The notes beneath the pieces were generated by a model. The model worked only from the letters and a program-made list of their open reading frames with translations. It was not told where the DNA came from and searched no databases. Shown piece after piece: positions 6,932-12,897 of a stretch of 12,897 nucleotides of DNA; within the stretch, counting starts at the first letter, position 1, and each line of letters opens with the position of its first letter. The translations under genes and the position numbers were made by a program. The DNA is from Alphaproteobacteria bacterium (GTDB lineage: Bacteria; Pseudomonadota; Alphaproteobacteria; JAEULC01), in the NCBI GenBank assembly GCA_020851015.1, contig JADZDN010000057.1:1-12897 (forward strand), read 5' to 3'.

Positions 6932-7777
6932 ATGACGGTCGCCTCGCCCGCGACGGGCGCAGCGCGCCGCACCGAGCTCGGGCTCAGGGTCGCGTCAAGC
7001 CTCGTGCTGGTCCCGGTCGCGCTTGCGGCGACCTATGGCGGCTATCCGTGGTTCGAGCTGATGCTGGCGGCGCTGGCGGTCGCGATGGCGTTCGAATGGG
7101 CCGAAATGACGGCCGGGGTGCGCGCCGCGCGACAGGCGACCGCGATTGCCACGGCCGCTCTCTTCGCGATCGCTCTTGCCGCCCATGGGTCCATGGCGGC
7201 GGTCGCGGGAGCGATAGGGCTGGCGTTCGCGGCGGCGCTTGGACTGGGCGCCGTGACCGGCGATTGGCGTACCGCCTGGAAGGCCGGCGGCCTTGCCTAT
7301 ATTGCGCTGCCGTGCGCCAGCATGGTCTGGCTGCGCGAGGTGCCGCCGTCGGGCTTGAATCTCGTCGTATGGCTGCTGGTGGCGGTCTGGGGAACGGATG
7401 TCGTCGCCTACGCGGTGGGCCGAACCGTGGGCGGCCCCAAGCTGGCGCCCCGCGTCAGCCCCGGCAAGACCTGGTCGGGCCTCGTCGGCGGGATGCTCGG
7501 TGCCGGTGCGCTTTCTGCGCTGCTCTGCGCCTGGCACGGGCTTGGCGCCGGCGCGACGGGGAAGGGCTTCGCGGCCGGGATGGCGATCGCGGTCGTGGCG
7601 CAGGGGGGCGACCTCTTCGAGTCGGCGCTGAAGCGCCGGTTCGGCCGCAAGGACTCGGGCCGGCTGATCCCCGGCCATGGCGGCGTCCTGGACCGGCTCG
7701 ACGGCATGCTGGCCGCCGCGCCGGTGATGGCGGCGTTGGTGTGGCTGGCTGGAGGAGATCTTTCCGCATGGCGATGA
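6932..7777 (+). CDS. cdsA: Phosphatidate cytidylyltransferase (CDP-diglyceride synthase)
   Basis: Makes CDP-diacylglycerol from phosphatidic acid and CTP at the inner membrane, the branch point for all phospholipids. The 281-residue product has several hydrophobic helices, the first around 17-35. The CdsA signature is complete near the C-terminus: SALKRRFGRKDSGRLIPGHG (231-250) followed by GVLDRLD (251-257), including K240-D241 and D254/D257. SPGKTWSGLVGG (176-187) is the other family block. The start at ATG 6932 is 4 nt after the uppS stop; its SD (GAGCGG) is weak and overlaps the uppS end, suggesting coupling. The 3' end overlaps dxr by 10 nt. Confidence 0.95.
   Translation: MTVASPATGAARRTELGLRVASSLVLVPVALAATYGGYPWFELMLAALAVAMAFEWAEMTAGVRAARQATAIATAALFAIALAAHGSMAAVAGAIGLAFAAALGLGAVTGDWRTAWKAGGLAYIALPCASMVWLREVPPSGLNLVVWLLVAVWGTDVVAYAVGRTVGGPKLAPRVSPGKTWSGLVGGMLGAGALSALLCAWHGLGAGATGKGFAAGMAIAVVAQGGDLFESALKRRFGRKDSGRLIPGHGGVLDRLDGMLAAAPVMAALVWLAGGDLSAWR
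7751..7757 (+). promoter_or_regulatory. Shine-Dalgarno deciding the dxr start inside cdsA
   Basis: GGAGGAG lies within the last codons of cdsA, 10 nt before ATG 7768 but 16 nt before the in-frame ATG 7774. It therefore favours 7768 and a 10-nt overlap with cdsA. Confidence 0.75.
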
Positions 7778-8964
7778 ACCGTGGCAACGGCGCCAGCGCG
7801 CCGCGCCGCATCACGATCCTGGGCTCTACCGGCTCGGTCGGCACCAGCACGATCGACCTGATCGAGCGCAATCCCGGCGCCTTCGAGATCGAGGCGCTGA
7901 CGGCCAACAAGAACGTGAAGCTGCTGGCCGAGCAGGCGCGCCGGTTGAAGCCGCAGCTCGCCGTCGTGGCCGACCCGTCGCTCTACAACGCGCTCAAGCA
8001 GGCCCTGGCCGACACCAACATCGCCGTCGCCGCCGGGCCGGAGGCGCTGGTCGAGGCGGCCAAGCGGCCCGCGAGCTGGGTGATGTCGGCCATCGTCGGC
8101 GCCGCCGGGCTGAAGGCCACGCTGGCCGCCGTGGAGCGGGGCGCCTGCGTGGCGTTGGCGAACAAGGAGTCGCTGGTCTGCGCCGGCGATCTCATGACCG
8201 AGGCGGTCAAGCGCTTCGGCGCCACCTTGCTGCCGGTGGATTCCGAGCACAACGCCATCTTCCAGTGCTTCGAATCCGACCAGCGCCGCTCGATCGAGAA
8301 GCTGATCCTGACCGCCTCGGGCGGGCCGTTCCGGACCCGCAAGCGCGAGGAACTGCGCGAGGTCACCCCCGCGCAGGCCGTCGCCCACCCGAACTGGGAC
8401 ATGGGGGCGAAGATTTCGGTCGATTCCGCCACCATGATGAACAAGGGGCTGGAGGTCATCGAAGCCTGCCACCTTTTTGCCATGCCGGAGCCGCAGATTG
8501 ATGTGGTGGTGCACCCCCAGTCGATCATCCACAGCCTGGTGGCCTACGAGGATGGCTCCGTGCTGGCGCAGCTCGGCTCGCCGGACATGCGGACGCCGAT
8601 CGCCTATACGCTGGCTTGGCCGCGCCGGATGGCGGCGCCCTCGGCGCGACTCGATTTCGCGAAGATTGCGACGCTGACCTTCGAGCAGCCGGATCCCCTG
8701 CGGTTTCCGGCCCTGCGCCTGGCGCGCCAGGCGTTGAAGGACGGGGGCACCGCCCCCACCGTGCTGAACGCGGCAAACGAGGTGGCGGTGTACTTTTTCC
8801 TGGAAGGGCGAATTGGCTTCTTGGAAATTACCGATTTGGTTGAGGAAACGCTGGCAGCGATGCCGGCCGTTCCGATGACCAGTCTGGAGCAGTTGAGCGC
8901 GGTGGACGCGGAGGCCCGGTCCGTCGCGACCCGCCGCGCGAAAGTGGTCGGCCGGCGCGCCTAG
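7768..8964 (+). CDS. dxr: 1-deoxy-D-xylulose 5-phosphate reductoisomerase
   Basis: Converts DXP to 2-C-methylerythritol 4-phosphate with NADPH, the first committed step of the non-mevalonate isoprenoid pathway, in the cytoplasm. The 398 residues equal the E. coli enzyme. Seen in order: NADPH-binding ILGSTGSVGTS (17-27), NKESLV (132-137), metal site PVDSEHNA with D158 and E160, SGGPFR (184-189), HPNWDMGAK (207-215), and SVDSATMMNKGLEVIEA (217-233) with N225, K226 and E229. The C-terminal helical domain with AANEVAV is intact. All expected catalytic residues are present. Start choice is set by the SD at 7751-7757. It lies after uppS and cdsA, as in Alphaproteobacteria rather than between frr and uppS as in E. 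coli. The last third contains a short AT-richer patch (about 8785-8850). Confidence 0.97.
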   Translation: MAMNRGNGASAPRRITILGSTGSVGTSTIDLIERNPGAFEIEALTANKNVKLLAEQARRLKPQLAVVADPSLYNALKQALADTNIAVAAGPEALVEAAKRPASWVMSAIVGAAGLKATLAAVERGACVALANKESLVCAGDLMTEAVKRFGATLLPVDSEHNAIFQCFESDQRRSIEKLILTASGGPFRTRKREELREVTPAQAVAHPNWDMGAKISVDSATMMNKGLEVIEACHLFAMPEPQIDVVVHPQSIIHSLVAYEDGSVLAQLGSPDMRTPIAYTLAWPRRMAAPSARLDFAKIATLTFEQPDPLRFPALRLARQALKDGGTAPTVLNAANEVAVYFFLEGRIGFLEITDLVEETLAAMPAVPMTSLEQLSAVDAEARSVATRRAKVVGRRA

Positions 8965-8980
8965 GGGGCGGGGCGCCGGC
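8951..8980 (+). other. GC-rich inverted repeat spanning the dxr stop codon
   Basis: GCCGGCGC (8951-8958) and GCGCCGGC (8973-8980) form a perfect 8-bp stem with a 14-nt loop holding the TAG stop (8962-8964). No T tract follows, so it is not a classical intrinsic terminator. It could be an attenuator or an mRNA 3'-end stabiliser between dxr and rseP. The function is inferred; GC-rich palindromes also arise by chance. Confidence 0.35.
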
Positions 8981-9024
8981 ATGTACAGGCCGAATCATTA
9001 ACGAATCGCAACGGAATCAGGACG

Positions 9025-10176
9025 ATGTTCGACAAACTGATAGCGAAGCTTCAGGCGGCCCCCGACTACATTTTGCCGTTCCTGGTCATCCTGACGATCC
9101 TCGTCTTCGTGCATGAGATGGGGCACTACCTCATCGCGCGCTACAACGGCGTCCGGGTGGAAGTGTTCTCGATCGGTTTCGGACCGGAACTGTTCGGCTG
9201 GAACGACCGTCACGGGACACGCTGGAAGTTCAGCACGATCCCGCTCGGCGGCTACGTGAAGATGTACGGCGAGGGCGACGACCACGAGCCGCCCGAGGAA
9301 ACGGCAAAGCGCTACCGCGATCGCGGATTGGCGCCGCCGAAGCCGGACGAATCCTTCCATAACAAGCGTGTGGGCCAGCGCGCCGCGATCGTGGCGGCGG
9401 GCCCTGCGGCAAACTACATTTTCGCGGTGCTGATCTTCGCCGCGCTGTTCGTCAGCGTCGGCCAGCGCGTCACAACCCCCGTCATCGGCGAGGTCATCGC
9501 CGGCAGCGTGGCGGAAAAGGCCGGCTTCCGGGTCGGCGATACGATCGTCAGCATCGACGACCAGCAGATAACGCGGTTCGAGCAGATCATCGGCATCGTC
9601 CAGCTGCATCCCGGCGTGCCGATGAAGTTCGTGGTCGCCCGCGACGGCGCCGAGCGCACCCTCGACGTGACGCCGGTCAAGGAAGAGACGACCGACGCCT
9701 TCGGCAACGTCCACAGCGTGGGACGGATCGGCCTCAAGCCCGACAATATCGGCCGGATGGTCCAGCACGGGCCTGTCGGCGCAATCTACGAGGCCGGCAA
9801 GGAGACGGCGGCCATCACCTGGGGGTCGTTGACCGCCATTGGCCAGATGATCGCCGGAACCCGCAATTCGAACGAGCTGGGCGGTCCAGTGATGATCGCC
9901 AAATACTCGGGCGACATCTGGAGATTGGACGCCACGTCGATCCTCTGGTTCATGGCGAACCTCTCGATCAGTCTTGGCCTGATCAATCTGTTTCCCGTGC
10001 CCATGCTCGATGGGGGCCACCTTTTGTTCTATGCCTACGAGGCGGCACGCGGCCGCCCCTTGGGCGCGCGGCTGCAGGAATATGGTTTCCGGATCGGACT
10101 TGCTCTGGTAATAGGGCTGCTGGTCTTCGCCACCTGGAACGATTTGCGTAAGGTATTCCAGGGCGTTATCACTTGA
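9025..10176 (+). CDS. rseP: RIP metalloprotease RseP (site-2 protease)
   Basis: A zinc protease of the inner membrane that cuts single-pass membrane proteins such as anti-sigma factors after a first periplasmic cleavage. The 383-residue protein has the zinc motif HEMGH (30-34, H30/E31/H34) in the first membrane helix (about 15-37). A second helix lies near 120-145 and a single PDZ domain at about 152-217. The third metal ligand D329 is in NLFPVPMLDGG (321-331), and a last helix lies at about 355-371. It is shorter than the 450-residue, two-PDZ E. coli RseP and resembles the alphaproteobacterial MmpA type. The start at ATG 9025 fits the family; the SD is weak (CGGA at 9012-9015, or AGGA too close). 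bamA follows after 26 nt, and no anti-sigma or sigma partner gene is present here. Confidence 0.95.
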   Translation: MFDKLIAKLQAAPDYILPFLVILTILVFVHEMGHYLIARYNGVRVEVFSIGFGPELFGWNDRHGTRWKFSTIPLGGYVKMYGEGDDHEPPEETAKRYRDRGLAPPKPDESFHNKRVGQRAAIVAAGPAANYIFAVLIFAALFVSVGQRVTTPVIGEVIAGSVAEKAGFRVGDTIVSIDDQQITRFEQIIGIVQLHPGVPMKFVVARDGAERTLDVTPVKEETTDAFGNVHSVGRIGLKPDNIGRMVQHGPVGAIYEAGKETAAITWGSLTAIGQMIAGTRNSNELGGPVMIAKYSGDIWRLDATSILWFMANLSISLGLINLFPVPMLDGGHLLFYAYEAARGRPLGARLQEYGFRIGLALVIGLLVFATWNDLRKVFQGVIT

Positions 10177-10187
10177 CCATCCGATGC

Positions 10188-10192
10188 GGAGG
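10188..10192 (+). promoter_or_regulatory. Shine-Dalgarno deciding the GTG start of bamA
   Basis: GGAGG is 10 nt before GTG 10203. It selects GTG 10203 over the upstream TTG 10173 (overlapping the rseP stop, no SD). It also yields a clean signal peptide starting with basic residues. Confidence 0.8.
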
Positions 10193-10202
10193 TCGCGCGG
10201 TC

Positions 10203-12509
10203 GTGAAACGCTTGCGCCAGTCTAGGCGGATTCCAGGGCTCCTCGCCCTGGTCTTGGGGGCAGGAATTGCCCTGGCCGGATTCCTGTTTTCATCCCCAGC
10301 CTTGGCGCAGGGGACGATCGAGGCGATCAAGATCGAAGGCAGCCAGCGCATCGAGCCCGAAACGGTGCGCTCCTATCTGTCGGTCAAGCCTGGCGACCCC
10401 TACGACGCCGAAAAAGTTAACGCATCGCTGAAAAGCCTGTTCGCGACCGGCCTGTTCGCCGACGTGACGCTGCGTCGCGAGGGGAACACGCTGGTGGTGC
10501 GGGTCGTGGAAAACCCGATCGTCAACCGCGTGGCGTTCGAAGGCAACCGCAAGATTGAATCGAAGAACCTGGAGCCCGAGATCTCGCTGCGCGCCCGCGT
10601 CGTCTATACCCGCACCAAGGTCCAGAACGACACCAAGCGCATCCTGGATCTGTACCGGCGCAGCGGCCGCTTCGCGGCGACCGTCGAGCCCAAGATCATC
10701 CAGCTCGACCAGAACCGCGTCGACGTCGTCTACGAGATCAACGAAGGTGCGGTGACGGCCGTCAGCTCGATCCGCTTCATCGGCAATAGGGCCTTCAACG
10801 ATTCCAAGCTGCGCTCGGCAATCCAGACCAAGGAGACGGCCTGGTATCGGATATTCTCGACCGACGACAACTACGATCCGGACCGGCTGACCTTCGACCG
10901 CGAGCTGCTGCGCCGCTACTACCTGCGCGAGGGCTACGCCGACTTCCGCGTCGTGTCCGCCGTCGCCGAACTCACGCCCGACCGCAGCAGCTTCTTCATC
11001 ACCTTCACGGTGGACGAGGGCGAGCGCTACAAGTTCGGCGTCGTCGACCTCAGTACGCAGTTCAAGAACCTCGACCTCAACGCCCTGCGCGGCTCCGTCA
11101 TCGCCACCGAGGGCAACTGGTACAACGCCGACCTGATCGAAAAGACGATCACCAAGCTGACCGACACGGTCGGCGACCTGGGGTTCGCGTTCGTCGACAT
11201 CCAGCCCACGATCGATCGCGACCGCGACAAGAAGGTGATCAACGTCACCTTCGACATCCAGGAAGGCCCGCGCGTCTTCGTCGAGCGCATCGACATCGTC
11301 GGCAACTACCGCACGCTCGATCGGGTAATCCGCCGCGAATTCCGCCTGGTGGAAGGCGACGCGTTCAGCACGGCCCAGCTGCGCCGCTCGCGCCAGCGCA
11401 TCCAGAACCTCGGCTTCTTCAAGAAGGTCGACGTATCGAACGTGCCGGGCACCGACCCGGACAAGACCGTGGTGCAGGTCGAGGTCGAAGAGCAGTCCAC
11501 GGGCGAAATCTCGGTCGGCGCGGGGTTCTCGTCCTCGGAAGGCGCGCTGGCGGACTTGAGCGTGCGCGAGCGCAACCTGCTCGGCCGCGGCCAGGACCTG
11601 CGCACCAAGTTCCGCGTATCGCAGAAGACGACGGAGTTCGACGTCGGGTTCACCGAGCCGTATTTCCTCGACCGCGACCTGTCGGCGGGCATCGACCTGT
11701 TCCGCGTGACGCGCGACAACACCGACACCAGCTCCTACGAACTGAAGGCCATCGGCGGCGGTTTCCGCCTGGGATACAGCATCACCGAGAATCTGCGCCA
11801 CACGACGCGCTACGTGCTGCGCCAGGACGAGATCACCAATATCGATGCCGATGCGTCGCGTTTCATCCGCGAGCAGGAGGGCACGTCGATCACCTCGCTG
11901 GTCGGTTACACGCTGTTCTATGACCGCCTCGACAACCGCCAGGACCCGACCGACGGCTACTACCTGAGCTTCAGCCAGGACTTCGCGGGATTGGGCGGCG
12001 ACGTCCGGTACCTGAAGAACAAGGTCGGCGGCGGCACCTACTGGCCGATCCCGGTGTGGGACAAGTGGATATTGAGCCTGACCGGCGAGGCCGGTGTCAT
12101 GGCCGGACTGGGCGAGCGCGTCCGCATCAATGACCGCTTCTTCCTGGGCGGCGACAACTTCAAGGGCTTCGCGACGGGCGGCGTCGGCCCGCGCGACACG
12201 CTGACCAAGGATGCGCTGGGCGGCCGTCGCTTCTATGTCGGCACCGCGGAACTCACCTTCCCGCTGGGCTTCCCCGACGAACTCGGCGTGTCGGGCAAGG
12301 CCTTCACGACGGTCGGTTCGGCCTGGGACGCCAGCGAAGACGGCGAGGCCAACGTCGCCGATCCGAAGACGCCGCGCGCGTCGATCGGCGTCGGCGCGGC
12401 CTGGAAGTCGCCGTTCGGGCCGATCCGCATCGATCTGGCCAAGGCGTTCGTGAAGCAAGACTTCGATCAAACGCAGTTCTTCCATTTCAGTTTCGGTACG
12501 AGGTTCTGA
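10203..12509 (+). CDS. bamA: Outer membrane protein assembly factor BamA
   Basis: The Omp85-family core of the Bam complex, which folds beta-barrel proteins into the outer membrane. From GTG 10203 the product has 768 residues. It begins with a signal peptide (basic VKRLRQSRR, hydrophobic 12-29, predicted cleavage after ALA at 35). Five POTRA domains follow at about 37-106, 107-182, 183-271, 272-355 and 358-431. The barrel spans about 436-768, opening with ISVGAGFSSSEG and ending in HFSFGTRF with the terminal Phe expected of a beta-signal. The loop-6 motif, usually [VLF]RGF, reads FKGF here (653-656, K654). Length is close to other alphaproteobacterial BamA proteins and below the 810 of E. coli. 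It lies between rseP and skp, the standard context. Confidence 0.96.
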   Translation: MKRLRQSRRIPGLLALVLGAGIALAGFLFSSPALAQGTIEAIKIEGSQRIEPETVRSYLSVKPGDPYDAEKVNASLKSLFATGLFADVTLRREGNTLVVRVVENPIVNRVAFEGNRKIESKNLEPEISLRARVVYTRTKVQNDTKRILDLYRRSGRFAATVEPKIIQLDQNRVDVVYEINEGAVTAVSSIRFIGNRAFNDSKLRSAIQTKETAWYRIFSTDDNYDPDRLTFDRELLRRYYLREGYADFRVVSAVAELTPDRSSFFITFTVDEGERYKFGVVDLSTQFKNLDLNALRGSVIATEGNWYNADLIEKTITKLTDTVGDLGFAFVDIQPTIDRDRDKKVINVTFDIQEGPRVFVERIDIVGNYRTLDRVIRREFRLVEGDAFSTAQLRRSRQRIQNLGFFKKVDVSNVPGTDPDKTVVQVEVEEQSTGEISVGAGFSSSEGALADLSVRERNLLGRGQDLRTKFRVSQKTTEFDVGFTEPYFLDRDLSAGIDLFRVTRDNTDTSSYELKAIGGGFRLGYSITENLRHTTRYVLRQDEITNIDADASRFIREQEGTSITSLVGYTLFYDRLDNRQDPTDGYYLSFSQDFAGLGGDVRYLKNKVGGGTYWPIPVWDKWILSLTGEAGVMAGLGERVRINDRFFLGGDNFKGFATGGVGPRDTLTKDALGGRRFYVGTAELTFPLGFPDELGVSGKAFTTVGSAWDASEDGEANVADPKTPRASIGVGAAWKSPFGPIRIDLAKAFVKQDFDQTQFFHFSFGTRF

Positions 12510-12512
12510 TCC

Positions 12513-12897
12513 ATGGTTCGATTCCTCCCGCGCGCCGCCTGGCGCCTGACGGCGCTTTCCGTCGCGGTGATATTGTCCACGTCGCTGGCGATGGCCCAGC
12601 AGCAGCAACGGCCGGCGCAGCCGGCCAAGCCCGCGCAGCAGCCTGCCGCGCCCGCCGCCACGCCGGCCGCCGCGCCGGCGGCGCCCAAGCAGCCGGCGGG
12701 GCCGCTGCCGTCGCCCGTCATTGCCGTGGTCGACGTGGACAAGATCCGCGAGAACGCGTCCGCCGCGAAATCGGTGCGCGACCAGCTCGTCAAGCAGCAG
12801 TCGGCCTATCAGGACGAGATCGCCAAGACGGAGAACGAGCTGCGCAACGGCGAGCAGGACTTGAACAAGCAGCGCACCGTGCTGTCGCCGGAGGCCT
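12513..12897 (+). CDS. skp: OmpH/Skp-family periplasmic chaperone (3' truncated by window)
   Basis: Skp holds unfolded outer-membrane proteins in the periplasm and passes them to the Bam complex. The frame is open from ATG 12513 to the window end (128 residues seen). GAGG at 12500-12503 lies 9 nt upstream, inside bamA, and only 3 nt separate the two genes. Residues 1-28 are a signal peptide (RFLPRAAWR, hydrophobic core, cleavage after AMA). Residues 29-67 are an unusual low-complexity Gln/Pro/Ala/Lys segment. The Skp core then begins (VIAVVDVDKI, 69-78) and runs into the predicted coiled-coil arm (KSVRDQLVKQQSAYQDEIAK, 86-105). The C-terminus, and lpxD that usually follows, lie beyond the window. 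Identity rests on the core start and context. Confidence 0.88.
   Translation, partial: MVRFLPRAAWRLTALSVAVILSTSLAMAQQQQRPAQPAKPAQQPAAPAATPAAAPAAPKQPAGPLPSPVIAVVDVDKIRENASAAKSVRDQLVKQQSAYQDEIAKTENELRNGEQDLNKQRTVLSPEA

Noticed and set aside
8981..9001. Six-codon mini-ORF (ATG to TAA) upstream of rseP
   Set aside because: No good SD, and such short frames are expected by chance; nothing ties it to control of rseP.
10173..10202. TTG 10173 as the bamA start
   Set aside because: It overlaps the rseP stop, has no SD and puts a Cys- and Gly-containing extension before the signal peptide. GTG 10203 has GGAGG at 10 nt and gives a normal signal peptide.
10290..12608. 772-codon open frame on the minus strand across bamA
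   Set aside because: It mirrors the bamA codons in a GC-rich gene, shows no recognisable domain and is rich in residues expected from reverse-complemented GC-biased codons. Similar long minus-strand frames oppose dxr (7408-8982) and rpsB (2353-3726).
1..12897. Search for mobile elements, tRNA/rRNA, CRISPR arrays or a new defence system
   Set aside because: No transposase, integrase, terminal repeats, RNA gene folds, spaced direct repeats or defence-type proteins are visible. All genes but the cyclase are core housekeeping genes in a standard order.

Overview
This window is a compact, all-plus-strand stretch of a GC-rich bacterial chromosome. Eleven protein genes run head to tail with almost no spacer: the 3' end of dnaE, a class III nucleotide cyclase, then rpsB, tsf, pyrH, frr, uppS, cdsA, dxr, rseP, bamA and the 5' part of skp (ompH). 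The order frr-uppS-cdsA-dxr-rseP-bamA-skp is the alphaproteobacterial version of the translation/envelope cluster; in E. coli dxr sits between frr and uppS. The single-PDZ RseP, the GC-rich codon use and the residue-level look of RpsB, Tsf and DnaE also fit Alphaproteobacteria. I infer a Rhodospirillales-like organism, but family and genus cannot be settled from this sequence.

Layout. Bases 1-1139 hold the C-terminal third of DNA polymerase III alpha. Bases 1165-2847 hold a membrane-anchored adenylate/guanylate cyclase, the only accessory gene here. Bases 2848-3030 are the longest spacer (183 bp), with a plausible alphaproteobacterial promoter and a potentially structured rpsB leader. Bases 3031-6185 hold translation and nucleotide genes (S2, EF-Ts, UMP kinase, ribosome recycling factor). 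Bases 6190-8964 hold lipid-carrier and precursor genes (UppS, CdsA, DXR). Bases 9025-12897 hold outer-membrane quality control and biogenesis (RseP, BamA, Skp). No gene-free stretch exceeds 300 bases. I see no tRNA, rRNA, CRISPR array, insertion sequence, attachment site or convincing intrinsic terminator.

How the genes work together. S2, EF-Ts and RRF serve ribosome assembly, elongation and recycling. UMP kinase supplies UDP/UTP. DXR makes the isoprenoid precursor that UppS extends into undecaprenyl diphosphate, the carrier for peptidoglycan and O-antigen. CdsA makes CDP-diacylglycerol for phospholipids. RseP is an intramembrane protease, BamA inserts outer-membrane beta-barrels and Skp chaperones their precursors across the periplasm. 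Spacing is tight (4-nt gaps frr/uppS and uppS/cdsA, a 10-nt overlap cdsA/dxr, a 3-nt gap bamA/skp), suggesting one or a few long transcripts with translational coupling.

Most of the window is conserved housekeeping sequence. The most unusual item is the cyclase between dnaE and rpsB. Its catalytic domain is N-terminal and cytoplasmic, followed by one membrane helix, a Pro/Ala linker and three divergent copies of an ~80-residue predicted periplasmic module, each with a Cys-x7-Cys pair. Smaller points are a Lys in place of the usual Arg in the BamA RGF motif, a Pro/Ala/Gln linker in Skp, and three short inverted repeats near rpsB, tsf and the dxr stop.
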